Shown: positions 48,640 through 61,295, counted from the stretch's first letter. The stretch is 64,000 nt of DNA from Pyrocephalus nanus (GCA_038380795.1 CM076269.1:5642001-5706000); one strand, 5' to 3'. Numbers and translations: made by a program. The notes: generated from the letters alone by a model not told the origin.

Positions 48640-48905
48640 ACTCCGGTCTCACATCCCATCCCCTCTCCCCCCTCCCTCGCCACCGTCGCTGCCGCTTTCC
48701 CAGCAAAGGCACGAAAGAAACAGAACGTCTTTTCCAGATCGGGGGCTGAGCGGCCTCACATGTTGACACAGCAATAATTTTTAATGAGAAATTTTTAGTA
48801 TTTGTGTGGGAGAAGTTAGCGTTGTGTACACAGATGCCTCTCCGGCCACCACGCCGTGGTCCGGGCCCGGCCGCGTCCCCCTCCGGCACGGCCCGAGGGG
48901 TCCCA
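48640..48905. promoter_or_regulatory. Small CpG island in enhancer cluster
   Basis: CpG-dense ends at 48670-48700 (CGCCACCGTCGCTGCCGC) and 48840-48900 (CCGGGCCCGGCCGCG and neighbours) flank an AT-rich centre with TAATTTTTAATG. No exon or ATG frame is convincing. May be an orphan CpG island tied to an enhancer or an unannotated non-coding RNA promoter. Confidence 0.45.
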
Positions 48906-49085
48906 AGGCAGATTCCTTTCAGGCAAAGGGAAACATTTAGGCTTGCTCACCTTTGAACTGCATGCGATGGTGTTTACCTTGGCAAGACAAAGTGGCAGTT
49001 TTACAGATATTAAAAACAGTCCTGAGGGGAATCTGGAGGCCTTCCTATATTTTAATCACCCAATTTAGCCAGCCCGAGGAGTTGG
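48906..49085. promoter_or_regulatory. Candidate conserved non-coding element
   Basis: Holds a TCF/LEF-type CCTTTGAAC near 48951, followed by GCATGCG and AT-rich sequence. Contiguous with the CpG island. Confidence 0.35.
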
Positions 49086-50194
49086 CTGGAGGGAGAATGT
49101 GTGGCAAATCTTGTTTTGTTTTATTTCATTTTTTTTAAGAAGGAGATTTAACAGAAAATAGCCCAGTGCTAAAACACGAAGGGAAAAAAAATTACGTGCA
49201 TTTTATTTTTGACTCCCTCCCCTCTGGAAAAAAAAAAAAAAAAAGTGGGAATTCTCATATTAATCCATAGCACCTCCACGCTCCATATGGTTTCTTTTTC
49301 AGCATTTCCTGCTGGGCTGTGCTCTACCTCAGCTAACCCCACTCCCCTTGCCCTCCCTGGGTGCGTTCCTCTTCTAATTTGATTTCTACCTGTCAGCAAA
49401 GATGGGTGCAAACGGGTTTTGCCCACATCTTGAGGCAAGATGTCCCCTCCCTGCCAGCACTCCCTCTGGTGTGCATGATTAAAAAGAAAATTGAGTTTCT
49501 GTGGGGGAAGAGATTCAAAGGAGTCATGAGTGATGTCTGAAGTTATGCTGAGGTCAGGACCTTGCTTATTGATTTTCTAACACAGCAGAACCATGTACAA
49601 AAGGAAGAGACCTCCTCTCCTCCCCCTGATCCAAGATACTCCTCCAGCTTGTAAAATAAAAAAAAAAAAAAAGGGGCAAAAAAAATCTGGCTGCAAGAAG
49701 TCAGGCTTCAACCAGCCTGTCAGACAGCTCTCTGCAGGAACACAATCCATGTTGATTTTACAGAGAAGGTTGTTATCCACATTTCACCACTGATTTATTG
49801 TTTTTTAACCAGCTCCTTATGCTAGACTTTTTTTTTTTTTAAAAAAAAACGGTCCTTTTGCACTTTGCGAGCGAGGGGACTCGCTGGTGGTGGGATGGCA
49901 GTGAAGGTGCCCTGCTCTTGCTGAGCTGGGAAGGAGTAGGGTGGGTGCTGCCATCCTCCAGCCCCTGCCACCAGCCACCTGTGATGCTTGCCTTAATATT
50001 TGTCAGAATTTATAAATTCCACGTCTAATGCCCAGTAGCATGCTCTTGTGTCCACTCTGCCCACGGGCTGCACTGGGGCAGCCTGGCTTCAAGATGCTGA
50101 GACCTCTTCAGTTGCCTGAAGGGAGTAAGATGGGTATGCTGGAGACAGACCTGATGAAGCCCCACAGAATTAAAGTGGCCAAACGCGTCCCGTT
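49086..50194. other. Non-coding stretch with A/T runs
   Basis: A-runs at about 49228-49243 and 49657-49671 and a T/A switch at 49829-49849. No gene or interspersed repeat recognised. Confidence 0.5.
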
Positions 50195-50540
50195 GCCTAC
50201 ATCTGCAGAATTCATTAGGCGAGCTTGATTGGCCTTTGTTAAACAAAGATGGGATAAGGTTTCATACTTTTTCTGTGGGAGTCGAGCTAAAGTTTCAGGC
50301 TGATGATTTAGTCAGGTGTAAGCATGAAGTTTCCAATTTAGGGAAATAAATCTAAAGTGATTTTATTATCCTCTGTTTTACCCTGACACCCTGCTTCACC
50401 CCGGCTCCCTGTCAGAGCACGCATGACGTGTTTATACAGGCTGCACTGTAATCGACTGGCAGGCAATATAACACGAGACACAAAATGCATCTTCTACCTA
50501 ACACAGGCTTTGGTAGCTTCTATATTTCATCATCCTCCTG
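50195..50540. promoter_or_regulatory. Candidate conserved non-coding element with inverted TCF/SOX pair
   Basis: CTTTGTTAAACAAAG (50234-50248) places two CTTTGT/ACAAAG cores head to head, separated by 3 bp. An ATTGG inverted CCAAT core lies just before it (50228-50232). Further AT-rich sequence with CpGs (GAGTCGAGC near 50280, AATCGACTGG near 50451) continues. SOX factors bind such inverted pairs as dimers and TCF/LEF read the same core. Confidence 0.45.
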
Positions 50541-50829
50541 CTCCTCTGCCGGCAACTCTTCCTTTCTGCGAATCCCTCGTATTCTGCCTGGCAAGAAGTC
50601 CGTGCCCCGGCTCCGCGGAAAGACTTGTCAGTGTACTGAGACACGGAGTTTTGGATCTCCTTGTGTAGCTGCAGCTTTGTTTTGCTTCATTCCATGCATC
50701 TTCCAGGGAGATCCTTGGATCAGGATAGGCACCCTGTGGCTGGAGTAATTTTAACGAATGCGTGTGCTTAGGACACCGAAAAAAATATTTTTTTGGTGGA
50801 AATTGGTTGGATTTTAAATGTTTCAAATA

Positions 50830-51320
50830 GAAAATATCTTGTTTACTTGTTTTCTGCATCAGGAGCAAATATTCTATGCTAAGATTTTGACAATATGCTT
50901 GTGAGGAAAAATTATGTGATTAAGTTGGCTGAAAATACCTGTTTTTCAAAGTTACTTAAGGAGAAAGCAATATAAAAGTACAGATAGCAAGGCTGGGGGC
51001 AAGAAAGCAAGCTGCTTTGGCCAGGTTCTCTGATCCCGTTGATTAGAAGCCTGTGCAATTTAGTTATTAGCTAGAACATAAGGACACAAAATGCAATAGG
51101 TCAAATTCATTTCTCCGTCTCAGATATATCCCCGTTGACTTCAGTGAAGTTCCTTTAATGATGAATTTGTCCCGCTGGCTCAAAGATAAAAAGAGAAGTT
51201 ATTTTTGTTTAATATTTCAACAAGGGGAAGAGGTTAGCGAGGGAATTCGGTTTGCACAAGTTGTGTTTTTCCACAAAGTTTAGCAAGGGCAACCACCACC
51301 TAGCCAACTCTGTTGTATAT
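50830..51320. promoter_or_regulatory. Candidate conserved non-coding element(s)
   Basis: AT-rich complex sequence with retained CpGs (TCTCCGTCTC near 51112, GTCCCGCTGG near 51170, TTAGCGAGG near 51235) and a built-in ancient hairpin repeat. No simple repeats. Confidence 0.4.
51099..51172. repeat. Ancient hairpin (MITE-like) repeat relic
   Basis: Inverted repeats GGTCAAATTCAT (51099-51110) and ATGAATTTGTCC (51161-51172) pair at 11 of 12 positions. The centre includes 'ccgttgacttcagtgaag', which recalls the core of a non-autonomous amniote hairpin repeat common in turtles and crocodiles. Family not named. Confidence 0.55.
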
Positions 51321-54300
51321 TTGTCTTCTTGAGGGCTGAGCACTTTCTCTATAGACTCTCCCAAACCCTAGGAAGGCAATTTTTGCTAGACTCAACCCAC
51401 AAAGAACACTCGCAGCCATGGTTTGTTTGTGTTCCTGCGAGCAGTGATGGGACCTGCTCTCCTTCAGGTGCCTGCTGATCTGATTTCATTTGTGGGGAGG
51501 CTTTTGTGGAGGTAGAGCTGTGTCTGCCTGTTGTCCCTGGCACTGCAGCAGCTGAGTGCCACCACCTGGTGCTCTCAGCAACGTGCCTAACCCTGGTCAC
51601 ACAGTGGTGGATCTTTTTCTGGGTGAGTCACTTGTTGCTGGCCTTAATGCACAGTTTTGACTGGTTTAATGTCCTTTCCCATACTTTCCTCTCATGCATT
51701 AGCAAAGCTGAGTTCAGGTTTTTTTTCCACCTCCATCCTTTTGGCTGAGGGCATAGCAGTGAGAGAGACCAGGATTCCACAAAACCTAGGAATGCCTTTG
51801 GAGACCTTGTGAGGCAAAAGCCAGCTCCAGCCAGGCTGTTTTCTCCCGTATCTAGACAGCATGGAAGACCGGAATTCCACATTCCCAGTTCAAGTCAGAT
51901 CAGGACTCAGCATGTGTGACAGGCAGAGGACCAAAGTGGGTGCACTTGGTGATGTGGGAATCCCTCCTACACAGTCCCTGGAGCAGACAGTGGGTGCTGT
52001 GGTGTTTGGCTATTGTGATGTATCTGCACGGCTGTTCAGCAGTGTGGGTTGAGTTTATGGGCGTTGGACAGGTATGCATGGAGAGCTGTTTCTCTGCCTC
52101 ATTCTTGCTCCAGAGAGAATGGCCTTTTGCCCATGCAAGAAATCAGAAGCTTCACTGATCACTCTCCATCCTGGAGTTCAAGGCACCTGGCAGGTTTCTC
52201 TAAGCCTTGGCTAACAGTGGCCTTTCTGCTGTGAGCAGAGCTTTTAAACCTGGGAGAAAAATGTTTTGATTGAAAGAGAAGGAAACCTTTCCCATGCTCT
52301 TCTCATCCTTGTATCCATGGGTGCTTTCCAAAGTAATTCAAAACTGTTGCAACTTGACAAATGGAGACACACGAGCAGCGCAGTCTGTGGTTTGGCAAAC
52401 TTCTCTATCTAGGCTAATTTTTAGGGAGACTCCAGCTTTCTCAAAGTTAAAAAAAAGTCTTTAAATGGTAACTTTTCTGGAAAAGAACTGCCATTTTTTT
52501 AGATGCTAAACTGACTATGGTTAGTGACACAGCAGTATTGCTTTATTTCCCTCTTGGTCCACTGTCCACTGTGCTGGCTGTCATGTTGTGCTGTCCATGG
52601 GTACTGAGGGAAGGCCCTCAGTGGTGGGGAAACTGGGAAAAAGCTTCTTCACATGAGAACAACCCTAGATCTCGGCTGTATTTGCATTTATCTCTGATGA
52701 ATACTGCTACTCATTCCTAGGTTTCCATAGCATGTGGAAATCTGAATGTAGGATGAAGGTCTTTCGGGCATGGGGTTGGGATGTGCTCAGGCACTGTTTT
52801 TTGATACAAGGATTGGCAACCATTCCTGGATCTCCTAGCTATGTGGGCCTCCATGGCTGTCTTTGCCCAGGACAAAGACTTTCAGTACAGAAAGGGAGAA
52901 AAAGCCTAGAAACAAACAGATGTGAGGGGTTGAATGAAAAGCTAAAGGCTAAAACCTTCACGTAGCCACGTGGCTGTGAGGGAGAGGGCAGAGATAGCAG
53001 CTGGCATCATGTTCTTGTGGTGCTACCCTACACTGACCCAGCATCATTGCCCTCAGCATCTCCTGCTGTCCTGCTTCCTCCTGGCTTACCCAGGAGCTCT
53101 CATGCCAGCGTGTCCCTGCTGCCACTCAAGTGGATGAGCGTCGGCCCGGGAGACCACACGTGAACTTCTTGTGAGGTACAGATGTTACAGAGTCAAAGCC
53201 TGGCCACCCTTGGTCTAGGAAGGACTTGGGTTTCCAGTGCCCCGGAGAAGCAGGAAGTGCAGGAGACATGGATATCATGAGAAAAGAATCGATAGTCCCC
53301 CCCTCAGCCTGACCAAATATTGGTTTTGCCATTTGGTTCGTATCGTTTTTCACCGCCTCGCCAGCCCTCGGGGTGGGGGCTCCCGCTCGCAGCCCCACAG
53401 AGGGTGTTTTGGGAAGGGAGAGGGGCAGAGGAACCAGACCTCTCACCAGGCAGGGTGAGGACGAGGATGAGTCACCTTCTAAACTGACCCTGGCTGGGGA
53501 GCTGGCAGTGGTGGGGAAGGGGAGATTTTGTCATCCACTTCTCCACAAAATCCCTAGCACTGTCCCATTAGCTAATGCTTACGTTGGAAGAGATTTACTG
53601 TCTTGCATTCCCTATCAAGTGCTCCCGCTGTGCTATGACTCTACTCTGTTTAAGGTTTGATATAAAATCCAGGGAATGCAAAGGATCTTCCTGGCTTTCA
53701 TCAGTTTTGGAGTAGACTCTTAATTTTTGAATCCAATCACTAATAAATGCAGCAGTCGGCAACCACAGTTCAGCCTTCCCCAGAAATTCCTGCTACCACA
53801 ACTCTTCAGAAGTGCTGCTATCCAAACACTCACAAATTATGATTTTTAAGTCAAAATTGTATCTTCTACTGCTGGAGGTAAAACTATTAATATATAAATA
53901 AAGGCTAATTCTGTCCTGGTTGTTTTTCTTCATGAGGTCACTAGTCCCTGAGGAATTATAAGCAAAACAGCAGAGTGCCTCATAAGAAATAGAAAAAATC
54001 ATCTCTCATGGCATGAAAAAGAAAGATGTTTGGAATGTTTTTAAAGGATGTTCTTTAGCTTTCTTTGGTTGTAGCTCCTACCATATATATCATGTTTTCC
54101 TGGGATTGAAAATTATGGTCTTCTGTTGCTGTTGCTAAAAGCTAGACTTGCTGGGAATTATGTAGCCAGTTAATTTTCTCTCTCTTTTTTTTTTTCTTTT
54201 CTTTTTTTAACGTGTAGCTGATTTATATATTGATATAATGATGCAAACCCCCTTTGAATCCCCATTAAAACAATAATTTTCAACAATTCTGTGGTCTAAA

Positions 54301-54624
54301 GGAAATATGGACTTGTCATCTTCACAAATCTTTGGCTTAATTGTAAGTTATGTTACCTGGTGGGAAAATTCTCTTTAAAACAGGAAAAATGGTGCATGGA
54401 TTTTTTTTCAGACAGCTTTGGGCAGTGTTTCTCAGCCTGTGTAAACCAAAGACTATCCAGCCTTAAAAAACCACCACAACACCAATAAGGATCAGTGTTG
54501 TGTGTGTGTGATGTGAGCCACCTGTTGAAATGAAAAAATCAGGGTAATCTTCAAATGCCCATCTGTAGTTTGCATATCTGGATATTTTGGTCTTTTCTTA
54601 CCAATCCTGCGCATTAAGACAAGA
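51321..54624. other. Non-coding stretch, no specific feature
   Basis: A few CpGs occur at 53330-53400. Short T runs lie near 54187-54210. No gene or mobile element recognised. Confidence 0.5.
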
Positions 54625-54812
54625 TGCTTCGCTCAGGGTGCTGGAGCAGGCATCCAGGAAAGTTTGGGGATCCCCACTCCTGAAGGCTTTCAAGACTCAG
54701 CTAATGGTCAGCCTGTTCTGGTGTTGGCAGTAATCCTGCTACAAGGGAGAGGTGGGGCCAGGCAACCTCCAGATACCCCTTCCAGGAAACATATCCGTGG
54801 TTCTGTGGTTCT
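54625..54812 (+). mobile_element. CR1 LINE 3'-end fragment, worn
   Basis: 'ggggatccccactcctgaag' and 'gctttcaagactcagctaa' match the CR1 segment about 170 bp before the 3' end, and the tail 'cgtggttctgtggttct' the octamer end. More diverged than the other copies. Confidence 0.7.
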
Positions 54813-55559
54813 TTTGCATCTTTGGAACTGCTGTGTCTTCCCCCAAGAAAATGGGGAGATGGAGCTGTTCTTGGGCACTGTTTCTTTCTGCCCATGGTTA
54901 AGAAAGCACCTGCAGTAGTTGCCGCTGTTTCATGGGACCACAGATGAAAAATCAGAGGATGAATCCTGGCCCTGGATTGACCTTCTCATGTCATGACCCT
55001 TTTGCTTGTAGGCTGGCAGAGTAAGCAGTGAGGAAGTCCTACCTCACACCGTCCTTGGCTGGCACGGTGCTTGTGACCAGGCATGGGGACAGCCAAACTG
55101 TACCCATGATCAGCTTGTCTTTGCCTGCCTGGGCTTTTAACCCCGTGTAGATAGAGCCCATGTTTCAGGATAATCCTCAACATCATAAATTTACCTGTGC
55201 AGATGCGAACCAAAGGGAATATTAGAACAAAGGAGGGGAAAAAAAAAAAACAAAACACCAAGGAAAAATGTACCCATTAGGCAATCTGAATCTTTGTGCA
55301 GCCTTCATTAGTACCAGCAGGGTTATAGTTACTTTTAATCATTCAACTAACTGTACTAGTGAAAACTTTCAACTTTCAGCCATTTAAATTGGAAAGGTCT
55401 TTAAAATATTTATTATTACTGTAAATCATGCCACTTAAGGTCAAAGCAGAAGCATTTGTTGGATTCGTGCAGGATCCCAAGTTGTTTTCTTACCTGGAGG
55501 TTGAGTCCTGGTGGAAAGGTCTGTGTTTCTAATTTTGCTGTGCTATTTGTTCCTATGAG
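54813..55559. other. Non-coding stretch, no specific feature
   Basis: An A-run at about 55241-55250 is the only simple feature. Confidence 0.5.
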
Positions 55560-55900
55560 ATGATGGGAACACCATTATGCTGTGCTATTTTCTATTTCTT
55601 AATTGGCTGTTCATACACAGGTCTGGCTGGAGCTGAAAATCTCAGGGAAAAAGCCATTAACACCTGCACGTTTGACCTGCAGTTTATAAATCAGAACATA
55701 TGTTTTCATATTTCTAACCCCCAAAACACAGGAAAATGTGTTAGTGGATATTTGCAGCACACCCCGATGCACGTTGTCTTCCCAGTGTCAGCAGGCCAGA
55801 GTGTCAAAAGGTATAAATCATTGCAATTACACGGATTTTGCCCGAGGTCCAGCCTTGATTGATGTCTCTCCTAAATAAGATATTATTGGGGATGTGGAAC
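55560..55900. promoter_or_regulatory. Candidate conserved non-coding element
   Basis: Repeat-free sequence with scattered CpGs in AT-rich context (CTGCACGTTTG near 55664, CCCCGATGCACG near 55760, TTACACGG near 55827, TGCCCGAGG near 55839). Weak texture-based call. Confidence 0.3.
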
Positions 55901-56999
55901 CTGCACACCTCTTAACCTGCTGTATTAAGGTTGCAAAATGTTGTTCTTGCTCTCTTTGTGTGTTCATGTGTAGTGCATTTAAAGGTCTTGGTGGATTTCT
56001 CCATGTTATTTGAGTAATGACTGGCATCTTAGATGATCTATTTAGCTTGCTATTGTGGAAAACACTTCAGTACATTCTTGCATCCTGTTGTAATCCCTTT
56101 TGAAATTGGCAAGGCTGACTTTTGCTCTTGCAGTTCATCCCAATTTAGCTAAATAGGATCATTAACAAATCCTGTGCAAATGTGGTGGCAGAAATGCTCT
56201 CCTCTTTCAATCCCAAAGCAGAACTACCTAAACATTGCTCTGAGCTGCCAAACTCATCCTGTCCTTCCATCTTGTGATGAGCACACCTTCTGCAAATACA
56301 CTGCCTGCTCCACTTTTATAGTCCCTTGGAGTTGCTCCTGGTGCTCACCTGATGACATAAGAAATCCAAATCTCCCTGCAGATTTTCAGTCTTTTTAACA
56401 CTTGTGTTTTGCTTCGTGAGGTGGTCCAAGGAAAAGGTGCTTGTAGGATTGGATGGACTGAAAAAGTCAGGGTAGCTACTGCTGCAACCTGGATAAGAGT
56501 TGGAGAAGTGGGATGACTTCTTCAAGGTGATGTCTTGAGGTCACAGCAACTTCCAGAGAAGAAAGATTGGGCCTAAATCATGTCCCTGAGGTGCAAACTT
56601 TGAGCTGCAAGAAAATAACAGTTTATATTATATCCAGATTTGCTTGTGTATTTTAGGCTGTACACTAAAAAAAAATAAATTCCCTGTTAATGGATCAGTG
56701 GATCATAGCTGAAAAAAGTATATTTGAAAGAAAAAGAAGTAAACAATCATCTCAGGAATTTTATACCTCTAAAAAGTTTCTACTCCTGTTGTCCTGCCAT
56801 TTTAGGTAACAAAGATATAACTTTCCTCTGGGAGCAAGGATTTAAACAGAAAAAAAAAGAAAAAACTTCAGGTTGTGGTGTTGTGTGTGTTTTTTATTGT
56901 TTGTTTGTTTTGTTTTGTTTTTCTTTTTTTCTACAGTAATGGAACTTACTTTTAATGGTTATGTTACCCTTTAAGACCAAAAGTTCTAACTTGAGTCAA
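55901..56999. other. Non-coding stretch, simple repeats
   Basis: (GTTT/GTTTT)n at about 56896-56925 and A-rich tract 56849-56864. No gene recognised. Confidence 0.5.
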
Positions 57000-57300
57000 T
57001 GTACTTAGCTAAAAATCCCTGTAGAGACTCAGGTTTCTTGCTCGAGCTGCCTGGAGTGGTGAGTTCGGGCCTTTGCAGTGATTGTCAGCGAGAACATTAA
57101 TGGAGTATTAGAAAAATGAAGTCCTCGACCCCTCCTCCCTTCTGGCTGGTTGTTTCTACATGGTGGGAAGGAAAACATTTTCCCCGTCAGCCCTTTACTG
57201 TGCAACAGGGGGAAACTGTCAGCTTGCTATGAGCAAACCCCTGCAAGATAAGTCAAAATGATTTACCCTGTAAATAAAGTGGGCTGTTTTCTTTACTTGG
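57000..57300. promoter_or_regulatory. Candidate conserved non-coding element
   Basis: Segments such as TTGCTCGAGCTG (57039-57050) and GAGTTCGGGC (57061-57070) keep CpGs in otherwise AT-rich unique DNA, with GTCAGCGAGAAC and ATTAATGG following. Weak texture-based call. Confidence 0.3.
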
Positions 57301-57928
57301 AAGAATTGCCCATGTGGCGAGACTTCCTATGGGAGGGGATGTGGTTGGCCCTTCGCATTTATCCACTGTGTTTGTCTTTTTTGAAAAAGCAACATTGGAA
57401 AGATTAACAAGTCTGTCACTGAAGGAACTGATATATCAAAGCTGTGGAGACAAAGCAGGCCATTCATTCCTTACGTTTCTGAAATCTCACTTCCAGTGCA
57501 AACCAGGTCTTCCCATTTAGACGCAGATGAAAGGAGGGATTTCCCTCTTCCTCCTGCCCCATAAAGTCTTGGGTATTTCTATATATTTATATGAGTGTGC
57601 ACATATATATAAAAATGTGTGTGTACAAGTGCATGTGCTCACTCCATGCTTTGCAGCTGGAGCCCTCCCAGGCTGGTGAGTTATTTGCCGCTGAGGGAGA
57701 AGCCATGGGGGGGGGTGCAAGGAGATGGGAGGAACCTGAATGCACTACTAGACATGAAGAATCGCTATTCTCATAGAAATTTAGGATGATCTCTCAGTAT
57801 TTCTGTTTTGTCTTCTCATTCTAACAGCTGGAGGAAGTTTTGGTGTGATTATTTTTTTGTTTGTTTGTTTGTTTTTTTTTTTAATCTAACCATGGAGAGG
57901 GGGAGAAGATAGGGACATTGCTGTAGAA
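57301..57928. other. Non-coding stretch, simple repeats
   Basis: (TA)n/(TG)n patch at about 57583-57625, G-run near 57710, (GTTT)n then T12 at about 57856-57882. Confidence 0.5.
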
Positions 57929-57973
57929 AAGGACTGTATGTCTGTAGATCCCTTCCAGCTGTGTGACTGTGGC
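57929..57973 (+). mobile_element. Possible CR1 3'-terminal relic
   Basis: 'aggactgtatgtctgtagat' and 'cccttccagctgtgtgactg' resemble the last 45 bases of CR1. Very short, so uncertain. Confidence 0.45.
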
Positions 57974-60900
57974 TTAGTGATTACTAAGGTTTTTCTCCAT
58001 GTAGAAAATCCTATATGGAAATATCCGTATGTAAAGTATGTCTGACAGGTACCAGCCATGCAGGATTTATGGTACATGGGACATTTGCACATAGATCATA
58101 TTGATTAGGGTTTATGTACTGAAGAGGAAACAAATTCAGTTATCTCCTCAGGCTGAAAGATGTTCTGAAATTTCTGATGTGATGTTGGATCCACATCATC
58201 ATTTCTAGGGAGGAAAAAGGAGCATATGAGGGACAACCTGGAGATGTGGCGGTCCCAGCTTGCAATCATGGCTTTGGCAGATAGAAGGTGCATTCTAGTT
58301 ACATGTTTCACTTTATCTAGATATTTTCATTTGTTTACTTTAGCTGGTCACCTGTGTGTATGTGCTCTTTCATCTAAGGCAAAGAAACACATACTGTGTT
58401 TTTGCTCCCAATGCCAGAAATAGTGTTTTAAACCCCGATGTGCATAAACAGCTGGTGTCTGGAGAAGGATTGTGGCCTTTAAAAATAAAAAACCCAACCC
58501 TATTTAAGACTGCCATTTGTGGACATGCCAGATGCTTCTGAGCATCTTCAGCAGAGGCAAGAAGATGAGTGCAACATGCTTTTCAGGGTGTCACTTCAGT
58601 TGCGCTCTGACTCGGAGGAAAAGGCCCTCTGCTGAGAGGTGCTGCCTCCCCAGATGGGCTGGACTCCATCTGGAAAGCAAAACTCTGCTTTCCTGGGACT
58701 CCTTTTCCCATTGGCCTGCAGAGCTTCAGCCACTTCCTCCTACACCCTTGTTTATGCCTCAGGCAGGGCAATGCACATCCCGGGCTGTGGAGGCCTTTCC
58801 TTGGTGGTTGTTTGGAGAACATGACCCAAGCAGGCATGTTTTATGTGTGGTTTTACACAGGTTGTGACCCTTCTCTGTACCACTGGGGTAGGGATGTCCT
58901 CCCTGCTGGGAAAGCTGTGTGGGTACTGATGTGGTGGCCAAGACCATGTCTCCTCATCTGGTGGTGTGCTGGCAAAGGACTGAAAGGCATCCCTGGGTGT
59001 GAGTATCAGGCTCATTACAGCAGTCAAACCTACTGCTCTGTCCACTGTGTGCTGGTGATGGAGGATGGGAGCAGCAAGCCCTGCCAGCGTCCTGCTTTCT
59101 CTTCCATCCCCAAATTATTTACCAGAGGAGAAGAGTCCTTCTCCTAGTGCTGCTGCATAAAGGTTTTAAGGAATTGTGTGTCTGTTGTTATTCCCCTTCT
59201 TTGTATGTTTCTATCCAAAGAACCCTTGGAAGACTAGGGGGTGAGGAGGAGGAGGTAAGTGTATAACTTACCCAGCTGGCAAGAAAGCTCTGTGCATAGA
59301 CTGAAGAGGCAGCACGATGGGTAGGGATGTGGTTAAGTACCTTTCCTTGGATGAAGAGGATTGAAAAATTTAAATCTTGCTTTGTAAGGAGCAGGTTCTG
59401 GGGTTCTGGCATCCCAAGGGAACTATGGCCTCAGGGAACTCCTTTTTTTTTTTTTTTTTTCCCTTTCTACCTTTAATCTTGTAAAGATTTTGCGTCCGGC
59501 CTGCCACAGAGCACAAAAATACTCAATGCTGTGTCAACGCTGGACCTTTATTTATTGCACTACAGTCTGTGCAAACTTCAGTGACAAGCTTTTACGTGAC
59601 CTTGGGCTATATTCTTACCTGAATAAATGGAAAGTGTTTCTCTTCTGAACACCTGGGTTCTATTTTATATAAAATATGTACATTCTGGGGAAAACAGTAA
59701 ATATGGCCGTGAACTCCTGAGATCGAGTTTCTTCATTAAACATCCCCCACTTCCCCAAGGTAAGGAAAAAAAAGAAAGAAGCCACCAGAAAATACTGAAG
59801 CTTCCCCGTACAAATGACAATAAAATATGATTGCTAGGCACAGTTCCATCAAGATTTACAACAATTGCTTTTGAGCTGTTAAGTACGCTGTGTTTTAGTC
59901 AAGGATCTTGTGCTTTTGTACACAAGCCTCATGTTTGGTGACATTGAACCTTCACATGCAGATACCGATTATTCAAAAAGGGGGGGGGGGGAGAAGAAAG
60001 AAAACATGGGAAAGCTACTTTACATTTATACTGCAGATTGTTCCCTTTAATCTGCAATCAGAACAAAGACTCACTCAGTTTTTATTACAGTCCTCTTGGA
60101 GGTTGTTAGCTACAGTGTGAACCCCTCTGGGGTTAAAGTGTAGAAAAATTGGGAGATGCTTGTGGTTTTGACAGAGAAGTGGAAGATTCCAGTGAGAGAA
60201 AGGTTGGTACCTCTGTTGGAGAGTAACAGGAGACAGTGGTAAGTGAAAGATGTTAGCTCATTTACAATCACTTTAGTTCAATTTACTCACTGAGGTCACC
60301 ATCCTGCAGAGTTCTGTGCAGGCTTTATGCTTTCATATGAATAGTTTCACTGAAGTCGTTAGCTTAACCACATCATTATCTTTAAGGACAAGCCATGGTC
60401 AGGGTGATGGAGGTGGTGCCATTGTTAGCCAGGTATACATAATACATACCCTGCTTGCATTGTCCAGAGCTGTGCTGGGATACCATGGCTTTCACTTGGA
60501 AGTACTTCTGTTTTCTTTCTCAGCTTTTCCATTAGATCTCTTGTATTTCCCTCTGTGTTCAACATTTTGGCATCTGCCTGGGGGAGCAGGCTTCTGCGAC
60601 AGGTGACACCGTTCCTGGGTACAAACAGCAGTGGTTTTTGCCAAAACCACCTGCTGATGAGTCAGGAAAAATGACACAGAACTGATTTTTAATTTCTGGG
60701 TTTGCTGTAAATTTTACGGCTCTGAGAAGTTTTTTCTTGAGTAAGAGGAAAGTGGAAGCCATTGCTGGATGCTGTTCCTGTCTGGAGAGGCAGCTGGGCT
60801 CTGTGTTACTCAGCAGAGGGCTTGTGCATACAGCATAGTGTCACCTCTTTATAAAGCCTGTCTGCCCTGGGGAGAGGAGAATAGTCATCTTCCAGATGGT

Positions 60901-61189
60901 GCTGCTCTGGCTGGGCTGGAGGAGGAGCAAAGCTGTGCCTGCATCCCACTTCCCAGCACAGCTTGTGATGAGAACACAGCCATGGACTAAATTTGCCTCC
61001 CATCAACCACTTGAGTGAGGGTGACTGTGAAAAACAAACAAAAAACCCCCTCAACAACAACAACAAAAAAGCTAAAGAAGAGGCGCTTTCCAAACTGTTC
61101 TCTATATGTTGTAGGGCCAATAACGGGGATAAGTGGTGACTGCTGCTTGTTTGCCAGTCACAAGAGGCAGAGGATAAGCAAATATTTTC
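57974..61189. other. Non-coding stretch, no specific feature
   Basis: T18 at 59443-59460 and G12 at 59980-59991. No gene or interspersed repeat recognised. Confidence 0.5.
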
Positions 61190-61295
61190 CTTACCATGCC
61201 TCAGTTTCCCTTGATTATGCTTAACATGCATGGACTTTCCCCATCTGATGCTCAGGGTATAATGATATTGTTAATCAGCCCCATGTTTTATGGCA
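61190..61295 (+). repeat. MIR-type SINE relic
   Basis: 'catgcctcagtttcccttg' then 'ccccatctgatgctcagg' and 'gtataatgatattgttaatc' follow the MIR core order (gcctcagtttcc, ccatctgtaaaatgg, gataatgatattga). Confidence 0.5.

Noticed and set aside
59226..59242. Possible miR-7 (ggaagactag)
   Set aside because: Only the first dozen bases resemble miR-7; the rest is G-rich and no hairpin partner is present.
61027..61073. AAAC/CAACAA-rich patch as a repeat family member
   Set aside because: Too short and simple; low-complexity A/C sequence of this kind is common in bird DNA.
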